The position numbers and the translations under genes were made by a program. Shown in pieces: positions 35,748 to 45,637 of a stretch of 64,000 nt of DNA (positions are counted from its first letter, which is position 1; each line of letters starts with the position of its first letter). The DNA is from Saccharopolyspora endophytica. GTDB taxonomy: Bacteria > Actinomycetota > Actinomycetes > Mycobacteriales > Pseudonocardiaceae. Below the pieces are notes generated by a model. That model was not told the DNA's origin and ran no database searches. It was given only the letters and a program-made list of their open reading frames with translations. The stretch spans positions 62,001 through 126,000 of the forward strand of contig NZ_JAGPXE010000012.1 of NCBI RefSeq assembly GCF_018070075.1, given 5' to 3'.

Positions 35748-36401
35748 ATGGGACTGTGGAACTCGAACAACCTCGCTGTCCGACTGGCGAAGCTGGCCGG
35801 TGGACTGGTGATCACGGCAGCCGTTCTTATGCTGTGGCCGACGATCGTCTTCTCGTTCCCGCAAAAGCACAGCAGTCCAAATGCGACAGCACTCGTCCAT
35901 TCATGCGAGGACACCGGCCCGATCACGCGACGCGGATTCGGGCACAACTGGGACTGCTCCATCAAGGTTCGGGACGACGAGACCGGCAAGACCTGGACCG
36001 CTAACGTCGACATGAACTTCTTCACCCCAGACGACGTGGGCAAGGAAAAGCGACTCACTTGGGGTTACGGCGGCGGCCGGTACAACAACAACACCGAATT
36101 GCGAACCTACACACCAGCCGAAGGGTACTCGACCGGAGTTTTCACCCTCATCGGTTGCCTCGCGGGCGTTGTCATCGTTCCAGCCGCGTTGTGGATGCTT
36201 GCGAAGTCCATCATCTGGTCGTTCTCCCGAGAAGAACAGAGGAAGTTTTGGGAGAAGATCAACGGAACGACCGAGGAAAAGGCTGCCAAGAAGCAACAGC
36301 AAGCCGAAGAGCAAGCGCAACGACAGCAAGCACGGCAAAGGTCCGCCGAAATCAAGGAAGCCCGCCGAAGGGCGAAGGAACAGCGGAAAGCCGACCGCTA
36401 G
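35748..36401 (+). CDS. Membrane protein of unknown function in the WXG-like cassette
   Basis: 217 residues with two membrane segments, about 14-36 and 129-156. The loop between them carries two cysteines and an aromatic-rich ThrTrpGlyTyrGlyGlyGly stretch, presumably outside the cell. The C terminus after about 160 is highly charged and Gln/Lys/Arg-rich, likely a coiled coil. It follows the WXG-like gene by 3 bp, as an immunity protein or accessory factor might. Its stop overlaps the convergent gene's stop in a shared CTAG. Confidence 0.65.
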   Translation: MGLWNSNNLAVRLAKLAGGLVITAAVLMLWPTIVFSFPQKHSSPNATALVHSCEDTGPITRRGFGHNWDCSIKVRDDETGKTWTANVDMNFFTPDDVGKEKRLTWGYGGGRYNNNTELRTYTPAEGYSTGVFTLIGCLAGVVIVPAALWMLAKSIIWSFSREEQRKFWEKINGTTEEKAAKKQQQAEEQAQRQQARQRSAEIKEARRRAKEQRKADR

Positions 36402-36970
36402 CGCAGAAGGCCTGGCCTGACTTCTGAAACTGCCCGGGTGATCCGTTGGACGACGGATTTCCCGGGCAGTGCGATCTGCGGTGTTTCCCACTGCTGCTTG
36501 TCGAGGATCTGCGCGTGGCGCCCGACGAAGCCGTCGTCGACGGGGTGGAACAGCAGAGCCGCAGGGACCGGCTTCGAGTGCGGATCGTCCTCGGCCTTGG
36601 GTTGCGGGAGCTGACCGTGGATCGCGTTCAGCTCGCTCCACGAGACCAGGTCGGTCTTGCCGTGAACGCGCAACCAAAGACCACGTTCGTCGACGAAGAC
36701 GCGGTGGATCTGAGCGACCATCCCGATCCCACCGATGCCCCCGATCAGCGCGAGCGGGCCGAACAGCACTGTGAAGAACCAACCGACGTAAGGCGCGAAG
36801 TCCCGCCCCTTCCGAGTGACGATCTCGTCCGGGAACAGCGCAACGGCCAGGAACAGTCCGGCGAAGGCCAGGAGGAACAGCATCCCGGCCAGGAGCCCCC
36901 AGCCCTCCCGGTACGAGACCCGCCTGGCCGAATCGCTGGGAGCCCACAGTTCTGCCTGCACGGCACCCAT
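36398..36970 (-). CDS. Membrane protein with PH-like C-terminal region
   Basis: About 190 residues. Two hydrophobic segments (WGLLAGMLFLLAFAGLFLAV and a second around VGWFFTVLFGPLALIGGIGG) precede a soluble part, IHRVFVDERGLWLRVHGKTD and LVSWSELNAIHGQ, that resembles bacterial PH-like domains. Function unknown. I use the ATG at 36970; the frame opens further upstream without a clear signal. Convergent with the cassette above. Confidence 0.6.
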   Translation of the reverse strand: MGAVQAELWAPSDSARRVSYREGWGLLAGMLFLLAFAGLFLAVALFPDEIVTRKGRDFAPYVGWFFTVLFGPLALIGGIGGIGMVAQIHRVFVDERGLWLRVHGKTDLVSWSELNAIHGQLPQPKAEDDPHSKPVPAALLFHPVDDGFVGRHAQILDKQQWETPQIALPGKSVVQRITRAVSEVRPGLLR

Positions 36971-37027
36971 CCTATGAAACGTCCTGAGACGGTAGGGGCG
37001 GTTCCGAGGTGAACCGCCCCGCACACG

Positions 37028-37885
37028 TCACAGCTGGGTGAGGATTTCGTTGCCGTCTTCTGTGATGAGGATGGTGTGCTCGAACTGGGCGGTCCAGCTC
37101 TTGTCCTTGGTGGTGACCGTCCAGCCGTCTTCCCACATGTCGTACTCGTGGGTGCCGAGGGTGATCATCGGCTCGATGGTGAAGGTCATGCCCGGTTCCA
37201 GGACGGTGTCCACCGACGGCTCGTCGTAGTGCAGGATCACCAGTCCGCTGTGGAACGAGCGGCCGATGCCGTGGCCGGTGAAGTCGCGGACGACGCCGTA
37301 GCCGAAGCGCTTGGCGTAGGACTCGATGACGCGGCCGATCACGTTGAGCTGGCGGCCCGGCTTGGCGGCCTTGATGCCGCGCATCGTCGCCTCGTGGGTG
37401 CGCTCGACCAGCAGGCGGGCCTCCTCGGAGACGTCGCCGGCCAGGAAGGTCGCGTTCGTGTCGCCGTGCACGCCACCGATGAAGCCGGTGACGTCGACGT
37501 TGACGATGTCGCCGTCCTCGATGACCGTCGAGTCCGGGATGCCGTGGCAGATCACCTCGTTGAGCGAGGTGCAGCAGGACTTCTGGAAGCCCCGGTAACC
37601 CAGCGTCGACGGATACGCACCGTGGTCGAGCAGGAACTCGTGCACCACGGCGTCGACGGAGTCGGTGGTGACGCCCGGCTGGATCGCCTTGCCGGCCTCG
37701 GCCAGCGCCTGAGCGGCGAGCTTGCCCGCGAAGCGCATCGCCTCGATGACCTCGGGCGGCTGCACGTCGGGGTCGGTGTTGCGCTGGGGAGCCGGTTTGT
37801 CCACGTACTCGGGACGCTCGATGTGCGCTGGGACTTGGCGGCGCGGCGTCGCAACGCCTGGCTTCAACGGGGCTCGAACCGGCAT
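37028..37885 (-). CDS. map: Type I methionyl aminopeptidase
   Basis: A 285-residue MetAP1. Metal ligands lie in [20 protein letters not shown] (two Asp), [10 protein letters not shown] (His), FTIEPMI (Glu) and QFEHTI (Glu). It removes initiator Met from nascent proteins. The N-terminal ~45 residues include a proline-rich segment typical of the longer actinobacterial MapB with an SH3-binding-like PxxP stretch. ATG at 37885 follows GGGGGG. Confidence 0.94.
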   Translation of the reverse strand: MPVRAPLKPGVATPRRQVPAHIERPEYVDKPAPQRNTDPDVQPPEVIEAMRFAGKLAAQALAEAGKAIQPGVTTDSVDAVVHEFLLDHGAYPSTLGYRGFQKSCCTSLNEVICHGIPDSTVIEDGDIVNVDVTGFIGGVHGDTNATFLAGDVSEEARLLVERTHEATMRGIKAAKPGRQLNVIGRVIESYAKRFGYGVVRDFTGHGIGRSFHSGLVILHYDEPSVDTVLEPGMTFTIEPMITLGTHEYDMWEDGWTVTTKDKSWTAQFEHTILITEDGNEILTQL

Positions 37886-37988
37886 GCCCCCCACTTTAAC
37901 CACGTAGGCCGCCACGACTCCGGGCGGTAACGGCACCACGCGGAACCATCCGCGATGTGGAACGCCACCGCCCGGACTTCGGGAGAGC

Positions 37989-38378
37989 TCAGGCCGGGGA
38001 CGCGGTCGCCAGGCCCGCCTCCTTCGCGGCTTCGATGAGCGCCGGGTCGTAGGAGACGTAGGTCACCGGCTCGTTGCGGATGCCGCACGCCGAGGCGAGG
38101 TGGATCGCGTCGACCGGTCCGAGGTCGGCGCGCAGCTCGCTGGCCGAGTCGAGCACTTCCTGCTGCACCGGCAGCGTCTCCAGCTTGGACACCACGATGG
38201 AGGCCAGGTCCTCGGCGGCCGGGCCCTGCTCGCGGAAGTTGCGCAGCACGTCGACCTTGGACAGCGCGCTGGTCACCCGCGGCTGCTCCCAGCGATCGCG
38301 GATCCACTGGCTCAGCGCCTGGCTCTCCGGTTCGGGGGCGATCATCTTGATCAGCGCGGAAGAGTCGAAGTAGATCAA
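37989..38378 (-). CDS. PIN-domain (VapC-like) protein without a recognisable antitoxin
   Basis: About 129 residues: [20 protein letters not shown] with the first Asp, [12 protein letters not shown] with the Glu/Asp position shifted, and [13 protein letters not shown] plus [11 protein letters not shown] with the late acidic residues. Typical VapC ribonuclease fold. The canonical Glu of motif II is not obvious (KVDVLRNF). TTG at 38378 has AGGAG 5 bases upstream; GTG at 38384 is the alternative. No known antitoxin precedes it. Confidence 0.75.
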   Translation of the reverse strand: MIYFDSSALIKMIAPEPESQALSQWIRDRWEQPRVTSALSKVDVLRNFREQGPAAEDLASIVVSKLETLPVQQEVLDSASELRADLGPVDAIHLASACGIRNEPVTYVSYDPALIEAAKEAGLATASPA

Positions 38379-38691
38379 AACCACTCCTGTTCACACCTGG
38401 GGCGACGCCGACGGCCTTCGGGGGAGGCGGTGCCGGCGCGGTTCGTCGGGGGTGCCCGCCGGGATCGCGGCGGGCCGATGCGCGTCCGGACGAAGCCGGA
38501 CACCTGGTTCGCCCATCGTTGCGGCAACACAACGTGGCGAACGGGGTCGCACATCGGAGGTGGCCACACCGGTGACGACCCATCGAGCGCAGCAACGAAC
38601 CGTCACCACTGCGCTCGATGGGCTACAACCTAGCACCCAACTGACCCTAAGTGATCACCCAAACACGTGAAGCGACATCTCCGGTTGATGA
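38379..38691 (-). other. Gene-poor region with a long hairpin
   Basis: About 310 bp between the PBP gene and the PIN gene. It contains a perfect 14-bp inverted repeat, CCCATCGAGCGCAG at 38579-38592 and its complement at 38609-38622, with a 16-base loop and no U-run. A 64-codon frame at 38375-38569 would overlap the PIN start, but its Arg/Pro composition looks non-coding. The hairpin may end PBP transcription or be an operator. Confidence 0.5.
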
Positions 38692-40476
38692 TCACAGACC
38701 GCCGAGGAAGCGCTTGGCCGCGTCCACGGACGGGCCGGAAGCCCCCGCATCGGTGATGAGCACCGCGAAGGCGACGTCATCGCGGTAGCCGACGAACCAG
38801 CCGTGCGAGTGGGTGCCGTCGCCGAACTGCGCGGTGCCGGTCTTGCCGCGGACCTCGCCCGAACCCGCCAGACCGCGGGCGGTGCCGCCGGTGACGACCT
38901 CGCGCATCATCGAGCGCAGCTGCTCCAGCGACGCCGGGTTGATCTTCTCCGGCTGGGAGTCGGCGGTGGTCTGCTGACCGCGCATCAACGTCGGCGTCGG
39001 CATGCCGCCGTTGGCGACCGTCGCCGCCGCCAGCGCCATCCCGAACGGGCTCGCCAGCACCTTGCCCTGGCCGATGCCGTTGGCCGCGTGCTGCGTGACC
39101 GTCTCGGCGTTGGAGACCTTGCCGGTGATCGTCGTCGAGCCGGGCATGTCGAAGTCGACGCCGATGCCGAACTTCTTGGCCTCCTTCGGCAGCGCGTCGT
39201 CGGGCAGGTCCACCGACAGCTGCGCGAACGTCGTGTTGCAGGAGTGGGCGAAGGCGGTGTGCAGCGGCACCCGGCCCAGGTCGAACTCCTTGTCGTTGGG
39301 CAAGGTCATGCCGTCGAAGACCTTCTTCGGCGGGCACTCGACCGGCGTGTCGGCGCGGACCTTGCCCGACTCCAGCGCCGCGGCTCCCGTGACGATCTTG
39401 AACGTCGAGCCGGGCGGGTACTGCCCGGACAGCGCCATCGGACCCTGCGCGTCGGCCGGGTCGTTCTGCGCGACCGCCAGCACCTCGCCGTTGGAGGGCT
39501 TCATCGCCACGATCATCGCGGGCTGCGGAACCGGGTCCAGCGCCTGCTCGGCGGCGCGCTGCGTGCGGTCCGACAGCGTCACCGAGGTCGGCGGGACCGG
39601 CTTCTCGGCGACGGTGTGCAGCTTGCTGATCTCGTTGCCCTTGGTGTCGGCGACGGCCACCTGCCAACCCGCGTTGGCCTTGACCTGCTCGTCGACCTTC
39701 TTCGACACACCGGCCAGCACCTGCCCGGCGTAACCGCGCTCGGAGGCCAGCAACCGCACCTGCGCCGGGAACCGCACGCCGGGCAGGTCGTAGATGCTGG
39801 AGCGGACCTTGTCGTAGTCGGCCTGCCGCAGCGTGACGACCTGGTACGGCTGACCGGGCGGGGTCTTGCCGACGCCCTCGACGATGGACTGCTGGGTGAT
39901 CTCCGGGTCGACCTCGCGCAGCGCGCCGGCGAGCTTGCCCGCCACGCCCGGCACGTCTCCGGCCTCCTGGCCGTTGAGGCTGACCGTGACCACCGGCTCC
40001 GGCCCCATCAGCTGCTTGCCCTCCGAGCCCGTCACGGGCCCGGGCGCGGGCAGCACCTCGCTGTAGGCGAGCGTCTGACCGGCCTTGAGCTTCGGGTGGA
40101 CCGCCGAAGGGGCCCACAGGACCTTCCAGCCCTCGGCCTCCTCGGCGAGCTGCACGGTGTTGGTGTACCGCCACACCTTGCCGTCGCCGAAGTCCCAGGA
40201 GAGGTCGTACTTGGCCGCCGCGCCCTGCTCGTTCTCGGTCACCTGGCCCAAGCTCGCGTGCGACGCGGTCGGGGCGAGCGTCTTGCGCACCTGCTCCAGC
40301 GTGCGGCGGGCGGCGTCGGGGTTGTTGGTCTGAGCCGCCGCACCCGCCACATCACCTGCGGCGACGGCGTTGACGAATGCGTTGGCCACGTCCTTCTCGG
40401 ATGGTCCGGTGCTGCACCCGGCCACTGGAATCAGCAGCGTTGCGGCGAGCCCGGCCATGATCCGCGAGGAATGCAT
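38692..40476 (-). CDS. Penicillin-binding lipoprotein (class B PBP)
   Basis: 594 residues. Lipobox VAGC (Cys21) gives a lipid-anchored protein instead of a transmembrane one. Residues about 25-125 are an NTF2-like MecA-N-type domain, then a dimerisation region, then a transpeptidase domain with STFK (Ser357), SCN (412-414) and KTG (545-547). It cross-links peptidoglycan on the outer face. Equivalent in order and architecture to M. tuberculosis Rv2864c (from memory). ATG at 40476; the frame upstream is antisense noise. Confidence 0.92.
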   Translation of the reverse strand: MHSSRIMAGLAATLLIPVAGCSTGPSEKDVANAFVNAVAAGDVAGAAAQTNNPDAARRTLEQVRKTLAPTASHASLGQVTENEQGAAAKYDLSWDFGDGKVWRYTNTVQLAEEAEGWKVLWAPSAVHPKLKAGQTLAYSEVLPAPGPVTGSEGKQLMGPEPVVTVSLNGQEAGDVPGVAGKLAGALREVDPEITQQSIVEGVGKTPPGQPYQVVTLRQADYDKVRSSIYDLPGVRFPAQVRLLASERGYAGQVLAGVSKKVDEQVKANAGWQVAVADTKGNEISKLHTVAEKPVPPTSVTLSDRTQRAAEQALDPVPQPAMIVAMKPSNGEVLAVAQNDPADAQGPMALSGQYPPGSTFKIVTGAAALESGKVRADTPVECPPKKVFDGMTLPNDKEFDLGRVPLHTAFAHSCNTTFAQLSVDLPDDALPKEAKKFGIGVDFDMPGSTTITGKVSNAETVTQHAANGIGQGKVLASPFGMALAAATVANGGMPTPTLMRGQQTTADSQPEKINPASLEQLRSMMREVVTGGTARGLAGSGEVRGKTGTAQFGDGTHSHGWFVGYRDDVAFAVLITDAGASGPSVDAAKRFLGGL

Positions 40477-40552
40477 GCCCGCGAGTATGCCGAAGTCTTG
40501 CAGGACACCGAATCTGGGCTCCGGCATAGCGCGCAGAGCGGACGAAACCGCT

Positions 40553-41389
40553 CTACAGCAGAACAGTCGCGAACTCGCCGACGCTCCGGAAACCGACCTT
40601 CTGGTAGGCGGCTCGGGCGGCGACGTTGTAGCCGTTGACGTACAGGCTCGCGGTGCGCCCGAGGCCGCGCACGAGGCGGTCGGCCACCGCCGCCGTCCCG
40701 GCGGTTCCCAAGCCCGTGCTGCGACGATCCGGGTGCACCCAGACTCCCTGGATCTGACCGACCGTCGACGACAGCGCGCCGATCTCGGCCTTGAACACGA
40801 CTTCGCCGTCCTCGAAGCGCGCGAACGCCCGGCCGCCCGCGATGAGATCGGCCACTCGCGCCCGGTACCCGGCGGCACCGCCGTCGGTCGAGGGGTCCAC
40901 GCCCACCTCCTCGGTGAACATGGCCACCGCCGCGGGCAGGTAGCGCTCCAGCTCGTCCGGCCGCACCGAGCGCACCAGCGGGTCGGGGTCGACGTGCGGG
41001 CGCTCGGACAGCGCCATCAGCGGCTGCTCGGCGCGGACCTCGCGCGCGGGCCCCCACTGCGCCTCGACCTCCTCCCACAGCGCCAGCACCTGCTCGGACG
41101 GGCCGACCAGCGAGGAGCACACGCGGCGGCGGCGCAGCGCACGATCGGCGAAGGCGCGCATCGCGTCCGGGCCACCGCGCAGCGGGACCAGGTTCGCGCC
41201 CGAGAAGCACATCCCGCTCAGCCGGTTGCCGTGGCCCCAGAGCTCACCGCCCAGGCGCAACGGATGGACACCGGCTTCTTCGACGCGCGCCGCGACCATG
41301 CAGGCGGCCACGGGCGCGGAGTCCAGCGCGGAGCGGACCAGATTCGCGTCCCGTTCCTCCAGCAAGCGGGCACCGGCAACCTTGAGCAC
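40553..41389 (-). CDS. GNAT N-acetyltransferase with DUF4081 N-terminal domain
   Basis: About 278 residues. The N-terminal half resembles DUF4081 (ARLLEERDANLVRSALDSAP, VAACMVAARVEEAG). The C-terminal GNAT has GVWVHPDRRSTGLGTAGTAA as acetyl-CoA loop and LYVNGYNVAARAAYQKVGF. Substrate unknown. GTG at 41389 fits the family N terminus; the frame begins with a TTG at 41440 that is less likely. The position next to ispG, rip and dxr is conserved in mycobacteria (Rv2867c, from memory). Confidence 0.87.
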   Translation of the reverse strand: MLKVAGARLLEERDANLVRSALDSAPVAACMVAARVEEAGVHPLRLGGELWGHGNRLSGMCFSGANLVPLRGGPDAMRAFADRALRRRRVCSSLVGPSEQVLALWEEVEAQWGPAREVRAEQPLMALSERPHVDPDPLVRSVRPDELERYLPAAVAMFTEEVGVDPSTDGGAAGYRARVADLIAGGRAFARFEDGEVVFKAEIGALSSTVGQIQGVWVHPDRRSTGLGTAGTAAVADRLVRGLGRTASLYVNGYNVAARAAYQKVGFRSVGEFATVLL

Positions 41390-41546
41390 CAGCCAAGACT
41401 GCCAGAAATACCACGCGAACGGCTGATCGGCGGAGATCAACCGAGTCGAACACAGCTGCGGTCACCCGTTCGGAGTAGCGACAACACCGGGAAAAGCGAA
41501 TCGGCCGCCCGGACGAATCCGGACGGCCGATGTGCGCGATGTCGCG

Positions 41547-42701
41547 TCAGCTGACGGTGACGGTCGGGCTCGCGCCCTCCTCCACGGTCTCGCCCATGTC
41601 CTCGGCGATGCGCATGGCCTCTTCGATCAGCGTCTCGACGATCTGGTGCTCGGGCACGGTCTTGATGACCTCGCCCTTGACGAAGATCTGGCCCTTGCCG
41701 TTGCCGGAGGCCACGCCCAGGTCCGCCTCGCGGGCTTCACCGGGGCCGTTGACGACGCAGCCCATGACCGCGACGCGCAGCGGGACCTCCATGCCCTCCA
41801 GACCGGCCGTGACCTCGTCCGCGAGCTTGTAGACGTCGACCTGGGCGCGTCCGCAGGACGGGCAGGAGACGATCTCCAGCTTGCGCGGCCGCAGGTTCAG
41901 CGACTGCAGGATCTGGGTGCCGACCTTGATCTCCTCCACCGGCGGGGCCGACAGCGAGACCCGGATCGTGTCGCCGATGCCCTGGCGCAGCAGAGCGCCG
42001 AAGGCGGTGGCCGACTTGATGGTGCCCTGGAAGGCCGGGCCGGCCTCGGTGACACCGAGGTGCAGCGGGTAGTCGCACTGCTCGGCGAGGATCTCGTAGG
42101 CGCGCACCATGACCACCGGGTCGTTGTGCTTGACCGAGATCTTGATGTCGTGGAAGTCGTGCTCGGCGAACAGGCCCGCTTCCCACAGCGCCGACTCGGC
42201 CAGCGCCTCAGGGGTGGCCTTGCCGTACTTCTCCATCAGGCGCGGGTCGAGGGAGCCGGCGTTGACGCCGATGCGGATCGGCGTGCCGTGGTCCTTCGCG
42301 GCCTGCGCGATCTCCTTGACCTTGTCGTCGAACTTCTTGATGTTGCCGGGGTTCACGCGCACCGCGGCACAACCCGCTTCGATCGCCGCGAAGACGTACT
42401 TCGGCTGGAAGTGAATGTCGGCGATGACCGGGATCTGCGACTTCTTCGCGATGGCCGGCAGGGCTTCGGCGTCATCGGCGGTCGGGCACGCGACCCGGAC
42501 GATGTCGCAGCCAGCGGCGGTGAGTTCGGCGATCTGCTGCAGCGTGCTGTTGATGTCTGCGGTGACGGTCGTGGTCATGGTCTGCACGGAGATCGGGCTT
42601 TCGCTGCCCACTCCGACCGGTCCGACCTGCAACTGGCGAGTCTTACGCCGCTCCGCGAGCACCGGGGCCGGGCCTCCGGGCATGCCCAGATCGACGGTCA
42701 T
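41547..42701 (-). CDS. ispG: 4-hydroxy-3-methylbut-2-enyl-diphosphate synthase
   Basis: A 384-residue GcpE/IspG. SVQTMTTT and [16 protein letters not shown] belong to the TIM-barrel; the [4Fe-4S] ligands are in SCPSCGRAQ and [11 protein letters not shown]. It converts methylerythritol cyclodiphosphate to HMBPP in the MEP pathway. ATG at 42701 with GAGAGG upstream. dxr of the same pathway is two genes upstream. Confidence 0.96.
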   Translation of the reverse strand: MTVDLGMPGGPAPVLAERRKTRQLQVGPVGVGSESPISVQTMTTTVTADINSTLQQIAELTAAGCDIVRVACPTADDAEALPAIAKKSQIPVIADIHFQPKYVFAAIEAGCAAVRVNPGNIKKFDDKVKEIAQAAKDHGTPIRIGVNAGSLDPRLMEKYGKATPEALAESALWEAGLFAEHDFHDIKISVKHNDPVVMVRAYEILAEQCDYPLHLGVTEAGPAFQGTIKSATAFGALLRQGIGDTIRVSLSAPPVEEIKVGTQILQSLNLRPRKLEIVSCPSCGRAQVDVYKLADEVTAGLEGMEVPLRVAVMGCVVNGPGEAREADLGVASGNGKGQIFVKGEVIKTVPEHQIVETLIEEAMRIAEDMGETVEEGASPTVTVS

Positions 42702-43005
42702 CGATACCTCTCCACCTCTTCTGGTGTACTTCGGACGGTGTCCCGCCCGCATTCCACGATACCGGCGCACCTTCATCCGGCTGGACGTCCGGGCGTCTGA
42801 CGGATCACGTTGGGTGATCGACATCGGCCGTTCACGTCCCGTTCGGCCCACGACTTCGAGCCGCGCATCACCCTATCGGCGATATTGCGCTCACAAGCAC
42901 GCGCCATCTCCGTCACCGAGGACGACACGTCGTCCCCGGCTGTGAACCCGGTCCACCACAGCGGTGAAATCGCCCAGCGCCTGCCGACCCGCTGCCACCA
43001 CACCC
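42702..43005 (-). other. Intergenic region rip / ispG
   Basis: About 300 bp between the rip stop and the ispG start. I see no convincing gene, tRNA or riboswitch. The length allows a separate ispG promoter, but no clear -35/-10 pair stands out. Confidence 0.4.
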
Positions 43006-44289
43006 CTAGTACAAGGTCACCGGGTTCACGATGTCGGCGACGAGGACCAGCAGCGAGTAGGCGATGAAGATGAGGCTGACCGCGTAGGCCAACGGCATCA
43101 GGCGTGCCGTGTCGAACGGTCCCGGGTCCGGGCGCCGGACGAGCTTGGCGAAACCGCGCCGGACCCATTCCCAGGCCGCGCCCGCGATGTGACCGCCGTC
43201 GAGCGGCAGCAGCGGCAGCATGTTGAACACGAACAGCGACAGGTTCACACCCGCGAGGAGGTTGAACATCAGGATGACGCGCTCGTCGACGCCGAACTGC
43301 TCGGTGGCCAGCACCTCACCGCCGAGGCGGCTGGCGCCGACGATGCCCACCGGCGAGTCCTTGTGCCGCTCACCGCCGAAGATGGCGCTGACCAGGTCCG
43401 GAACGCGCTGCGGCAGCTCGATGATCTTCTGCGCGGTCAGGCCGACGAACTCGCCGATGGTGCTCACCACACCACCGACGTCCTGCTTGACCAGCTCCGA
43501 CGTCGGCGAGAGACCCAGGAAGCCGACCGTCTCGTACTCGCTGGTCGAGTTCAGCTTGGGCCGCTCGGTCTGCATCAGGGCCGCGTTGAGCGTCTCCCGA
43601 TGCCCGTCGCGCTCGACCACGACCGGGACCGAGCCCTTCGACTGGCGGATCTCCTGCTGCAGGTCTTCCCAGGACTGGAACGGCTTGCCGTTGAACTCCA
43701 CGATCCGGTCGCCCGGCTTGAACCCGGCCGCCGCCGCGGGCGAGGGCTTCGCGCCGGGCGGGCACTTCTGGGTGTCCGGCGCGTTGGCCGGCAGCACGCA
43801 CTCGCTGACCGAGGAGACCGTCAGCGTCGGGGTGTTGATGCCGTGGCCCATCAGGATCGCGGCGAAGATGCCGACCGCCAGGATCAGGTTCATCACCGGC
43901 CCGGCCATCATCACGATGATCCGCTTCCACGGGGACCGCTGGTAGAACTGCCGGTGCGCGTCCTCGGGCGTGACGTCCTCGGCCGACATCTGCCGCGCGT
44001 CCTCGATCATCGCCCGCCACGGGGCCGAGGACGCGGTGCGGCCGTACTCCTCGTCCTTCTTCGGCGGGAACATGCCGATCATCCGGATGTAGCCGCCGAA
44101 CGGGATGAGCTTGAGGCCGTACTCGGTGTCGCCCTTCTTGCGCGACCAGATGGTGCGGCCGAAGCCGACCATGTACTCGGTGACCTTGACGCCGAACATC
44201 TTGGCGGTCGCGAGGTGACCCAGCTCGTGCCACGCGATGGAGAACAGCAGCCCGAAGAAGAAGATCAGAATGCCAACGACGACCAGCAC
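43006..44289 (-). CDS. RIP metalloprotease (site-2 protease, RseP/Rip1 family)
   Basis: A 427-residue intramembrane zinc protease. HELGH at residues 21-25 lies in the first membrane helix; the third ligand motif is NMLPLLPLDGGH. A PDZ-like domain occupies the middle (KPGDRIVEFNGKPFQSWEDL). It cleaves membrane-anchored anti-sigma factors or similar substrates. The GTG start shares one base with the dxr stop. The dxr-rip-ispG order matches mycobacteria. Confidence 0.94.
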   Translation of the reverse strand: MLVVVGILIFFFGLLFSIAWHELGHLATAKMFGVKVTEYMVGFGRTIWSRKKGDTEYGLKLIPFGGYIRMIGMFPPKKDEEYGRTASSAPWRAMIEDARQMSAEDVTPEDAHRQFYQRSPWKRIIVMMAGPVMNLILAVGIFAAILMGHGINTPTLTVSSVSECVLPANAPDTQKCPPGAKPSPAAAAGFKPGDRIVEFNGKPFQSWEDLQQEIRQSKGSVPVVVERDGHRETLNAALMQTERPKLNSTSEYETVGFLGLSPTSELVKQDVGGVVSTIGEFVGLTAQKIIELPQRVPDLVSAIFGGERHKDSPVGIVGASRLGGEVLATEQFGVDERVILMFNLLAGVNLSLFVFNMLPLLPLDGGHIAGAAWEWVRRGFAKLVRRPDPGPFDTARLMPLAYAVSLIFIAYSLLVLVADIVNPVTLY

Positions 44290-45524
44290 TACTCCGCCTT
44301 CCCTCCGGCCAGCTCGCGTGCCCGGGTCCGCGCCCAGTCCTCGGCTGCGAAGATCTCATCAAGTCCCGACGGCTCGCCGCGCCACTGGTCGGCAGCGGAG
44401 AGCGTGTCACCCACAGTCTGCACGATCTCGGTGAACCGGAGTCGGCCGTCGACGAACGCGGCCAGCGCTTCCTCGTTGGCGGCGTTGTAGATCGCGGGCA
44501 GGCATCCCCCGCCGGAACCGGCCGCCCGGGCCAGCTCGACGGCCGGGAACGTCTCGTGATCCAGCGGCTCGAAGGTCCACGCCTGGGCCTCGTCGAACGT
44601 CAGCCGCGGCGCGACCCCGGGAACGCGGCGCGGCCACTCCAGGCCCATCGCGATCGGGATCTTCATGTTCGGCGGGCTGGCCTGCGCGATCGTCGCGCCG
44701 TCGGTGTAGGTGACCATCGAGTGCACGATCGACTGGGGGTGCACGACGACGTCGATGCGCGGGTAGTCGATGCCGAACAGCAGGTGCGCCTCGATGAGCT
44801 CCAGGCCCTTGTTGACCAGGGTCGCCGAGTTGATCGTGACGACGTTGCCCATCGCCCAGGTCGGGTGGGCCAGCGCCTGCTGGACGGTGACCTCGGCCAG
44901 CTCCTCGCGCTTGCGGCCGCGGAACGGGCCGCCCGAGGCGGTCAGCACCAGCCGGTCCACGTCGCCGTTGTCGTTGCCGAGCAGGCACTGGGCCAGCGCG
45001 GAGTGCTCGGAGTCGACCGGGACCAGCTGCCCGGGCGCGGCCTTGTCCAGCACCAGCGCACCGCCGGCGACCAGCGATTCCTTGTTGGCCAGGGCGAGCT
45101 GAGCGCCCGTCTCCAGGGCGGCCAGCGTCAGGCGCAGACCTCGGGAGCCGTCGACGCTGTTGAGGATCACGTCCGCCGGCGCGGCGTCGATGAGTTCCAG
45201 GGCCGATTCGGGCCCGGCCAGCAGCCGCGGCAGCTTGAAGTCGCCCTCGGCGTAGCCGCGCTTCTGGGCCTCGGAGTAGAGGGCCAGCTGGACGTCCTCG
45301 GCGGCTGTGCCCTTCGCCACGGCGATGACCGGCACCTGGAACTCCAGCGCCTGCGCGGCCAGCGCCTGCGGGTCGCTGCCGCCCGCGGCGAGCCCCACGA
45401 CCTGGAAGCGGTCGGGGTTGTCGCGCATCACGTCAAGTGCCTGGGTACCGATGGAACCGGTGGAGCCGAGCACCAGAACGGTGCGCGGAGTGGTGTCGCT
45501 CTGTGTGCTCGTGTCCGCGTGCAT
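44289..45524 (-). CDS. dxr: 1-deoxy-D-xylulose-5-phosphate reductoisomerase
   Basis: A 411-residue Dxr. NADPH motif [36 protein letters not shown] with metal ligands, [10 protein letters not shown], and HPTWAMG. It makes methylerythritol phosphate, the committed MEP step. ATG at 45524 is used; the frame continues upstream to 45584 without a signal. Immediately followed by rip. Confidence 0.96.
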   Translation of the reverse strand: MHADTSTQSDTTPRTVLVLGSTGSIGTQALDVMRDNPDRFQVVGLAAGGSDPQALAAQALEFQVPVIAVAKGTAAEDVQLALYSEAQKRGYAEGDFKLPRLLAGPESALELIDAAPADVILNSVDGSRGLRLTLAALETGAQLALANKESLVAGGALVLDKAAPGQLVPVDSEHSALAQCLLGNDNGDVDRLVLTASGGPFRGRKREELAEVTVQQALAHPTWAMGNVVTINSATLVNKGLELIEAHLLFGIDYPRIDVVVHPQSIVHSMVTYTDGATIAQASPPNMKIPIAMGLEWPRRVPGVAPRLTFDEAQAWTFEPLDHETFPAVELARAAGSGGGCLPAIYNAANEEALAAFVDGRLRFTEIVQTVGDTLSAADQWRGEPSGLDEIFAAEDWARTRARELAGGKAE

Positions 45525-45637
45525 CGCCGCCCATTGTCCCTGAAGGAGGTGAGCAGGTGCCCCTCGCGGTGCGCAAATCACCATTCGGCGTCACGATCGA
45601 CTTACCGGCCGCAGCCCGATGAACTAAGGAGGCCGTC

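Noticed and set aside
38375-38569. 64-codon frame overlapping the PIN start as its antitoxin
   Set aside because: The overlap geometry is attractive, but the sequence is Arg/Pro-rich without any antitoxin fold and no Shine-Dalgarno supports it.
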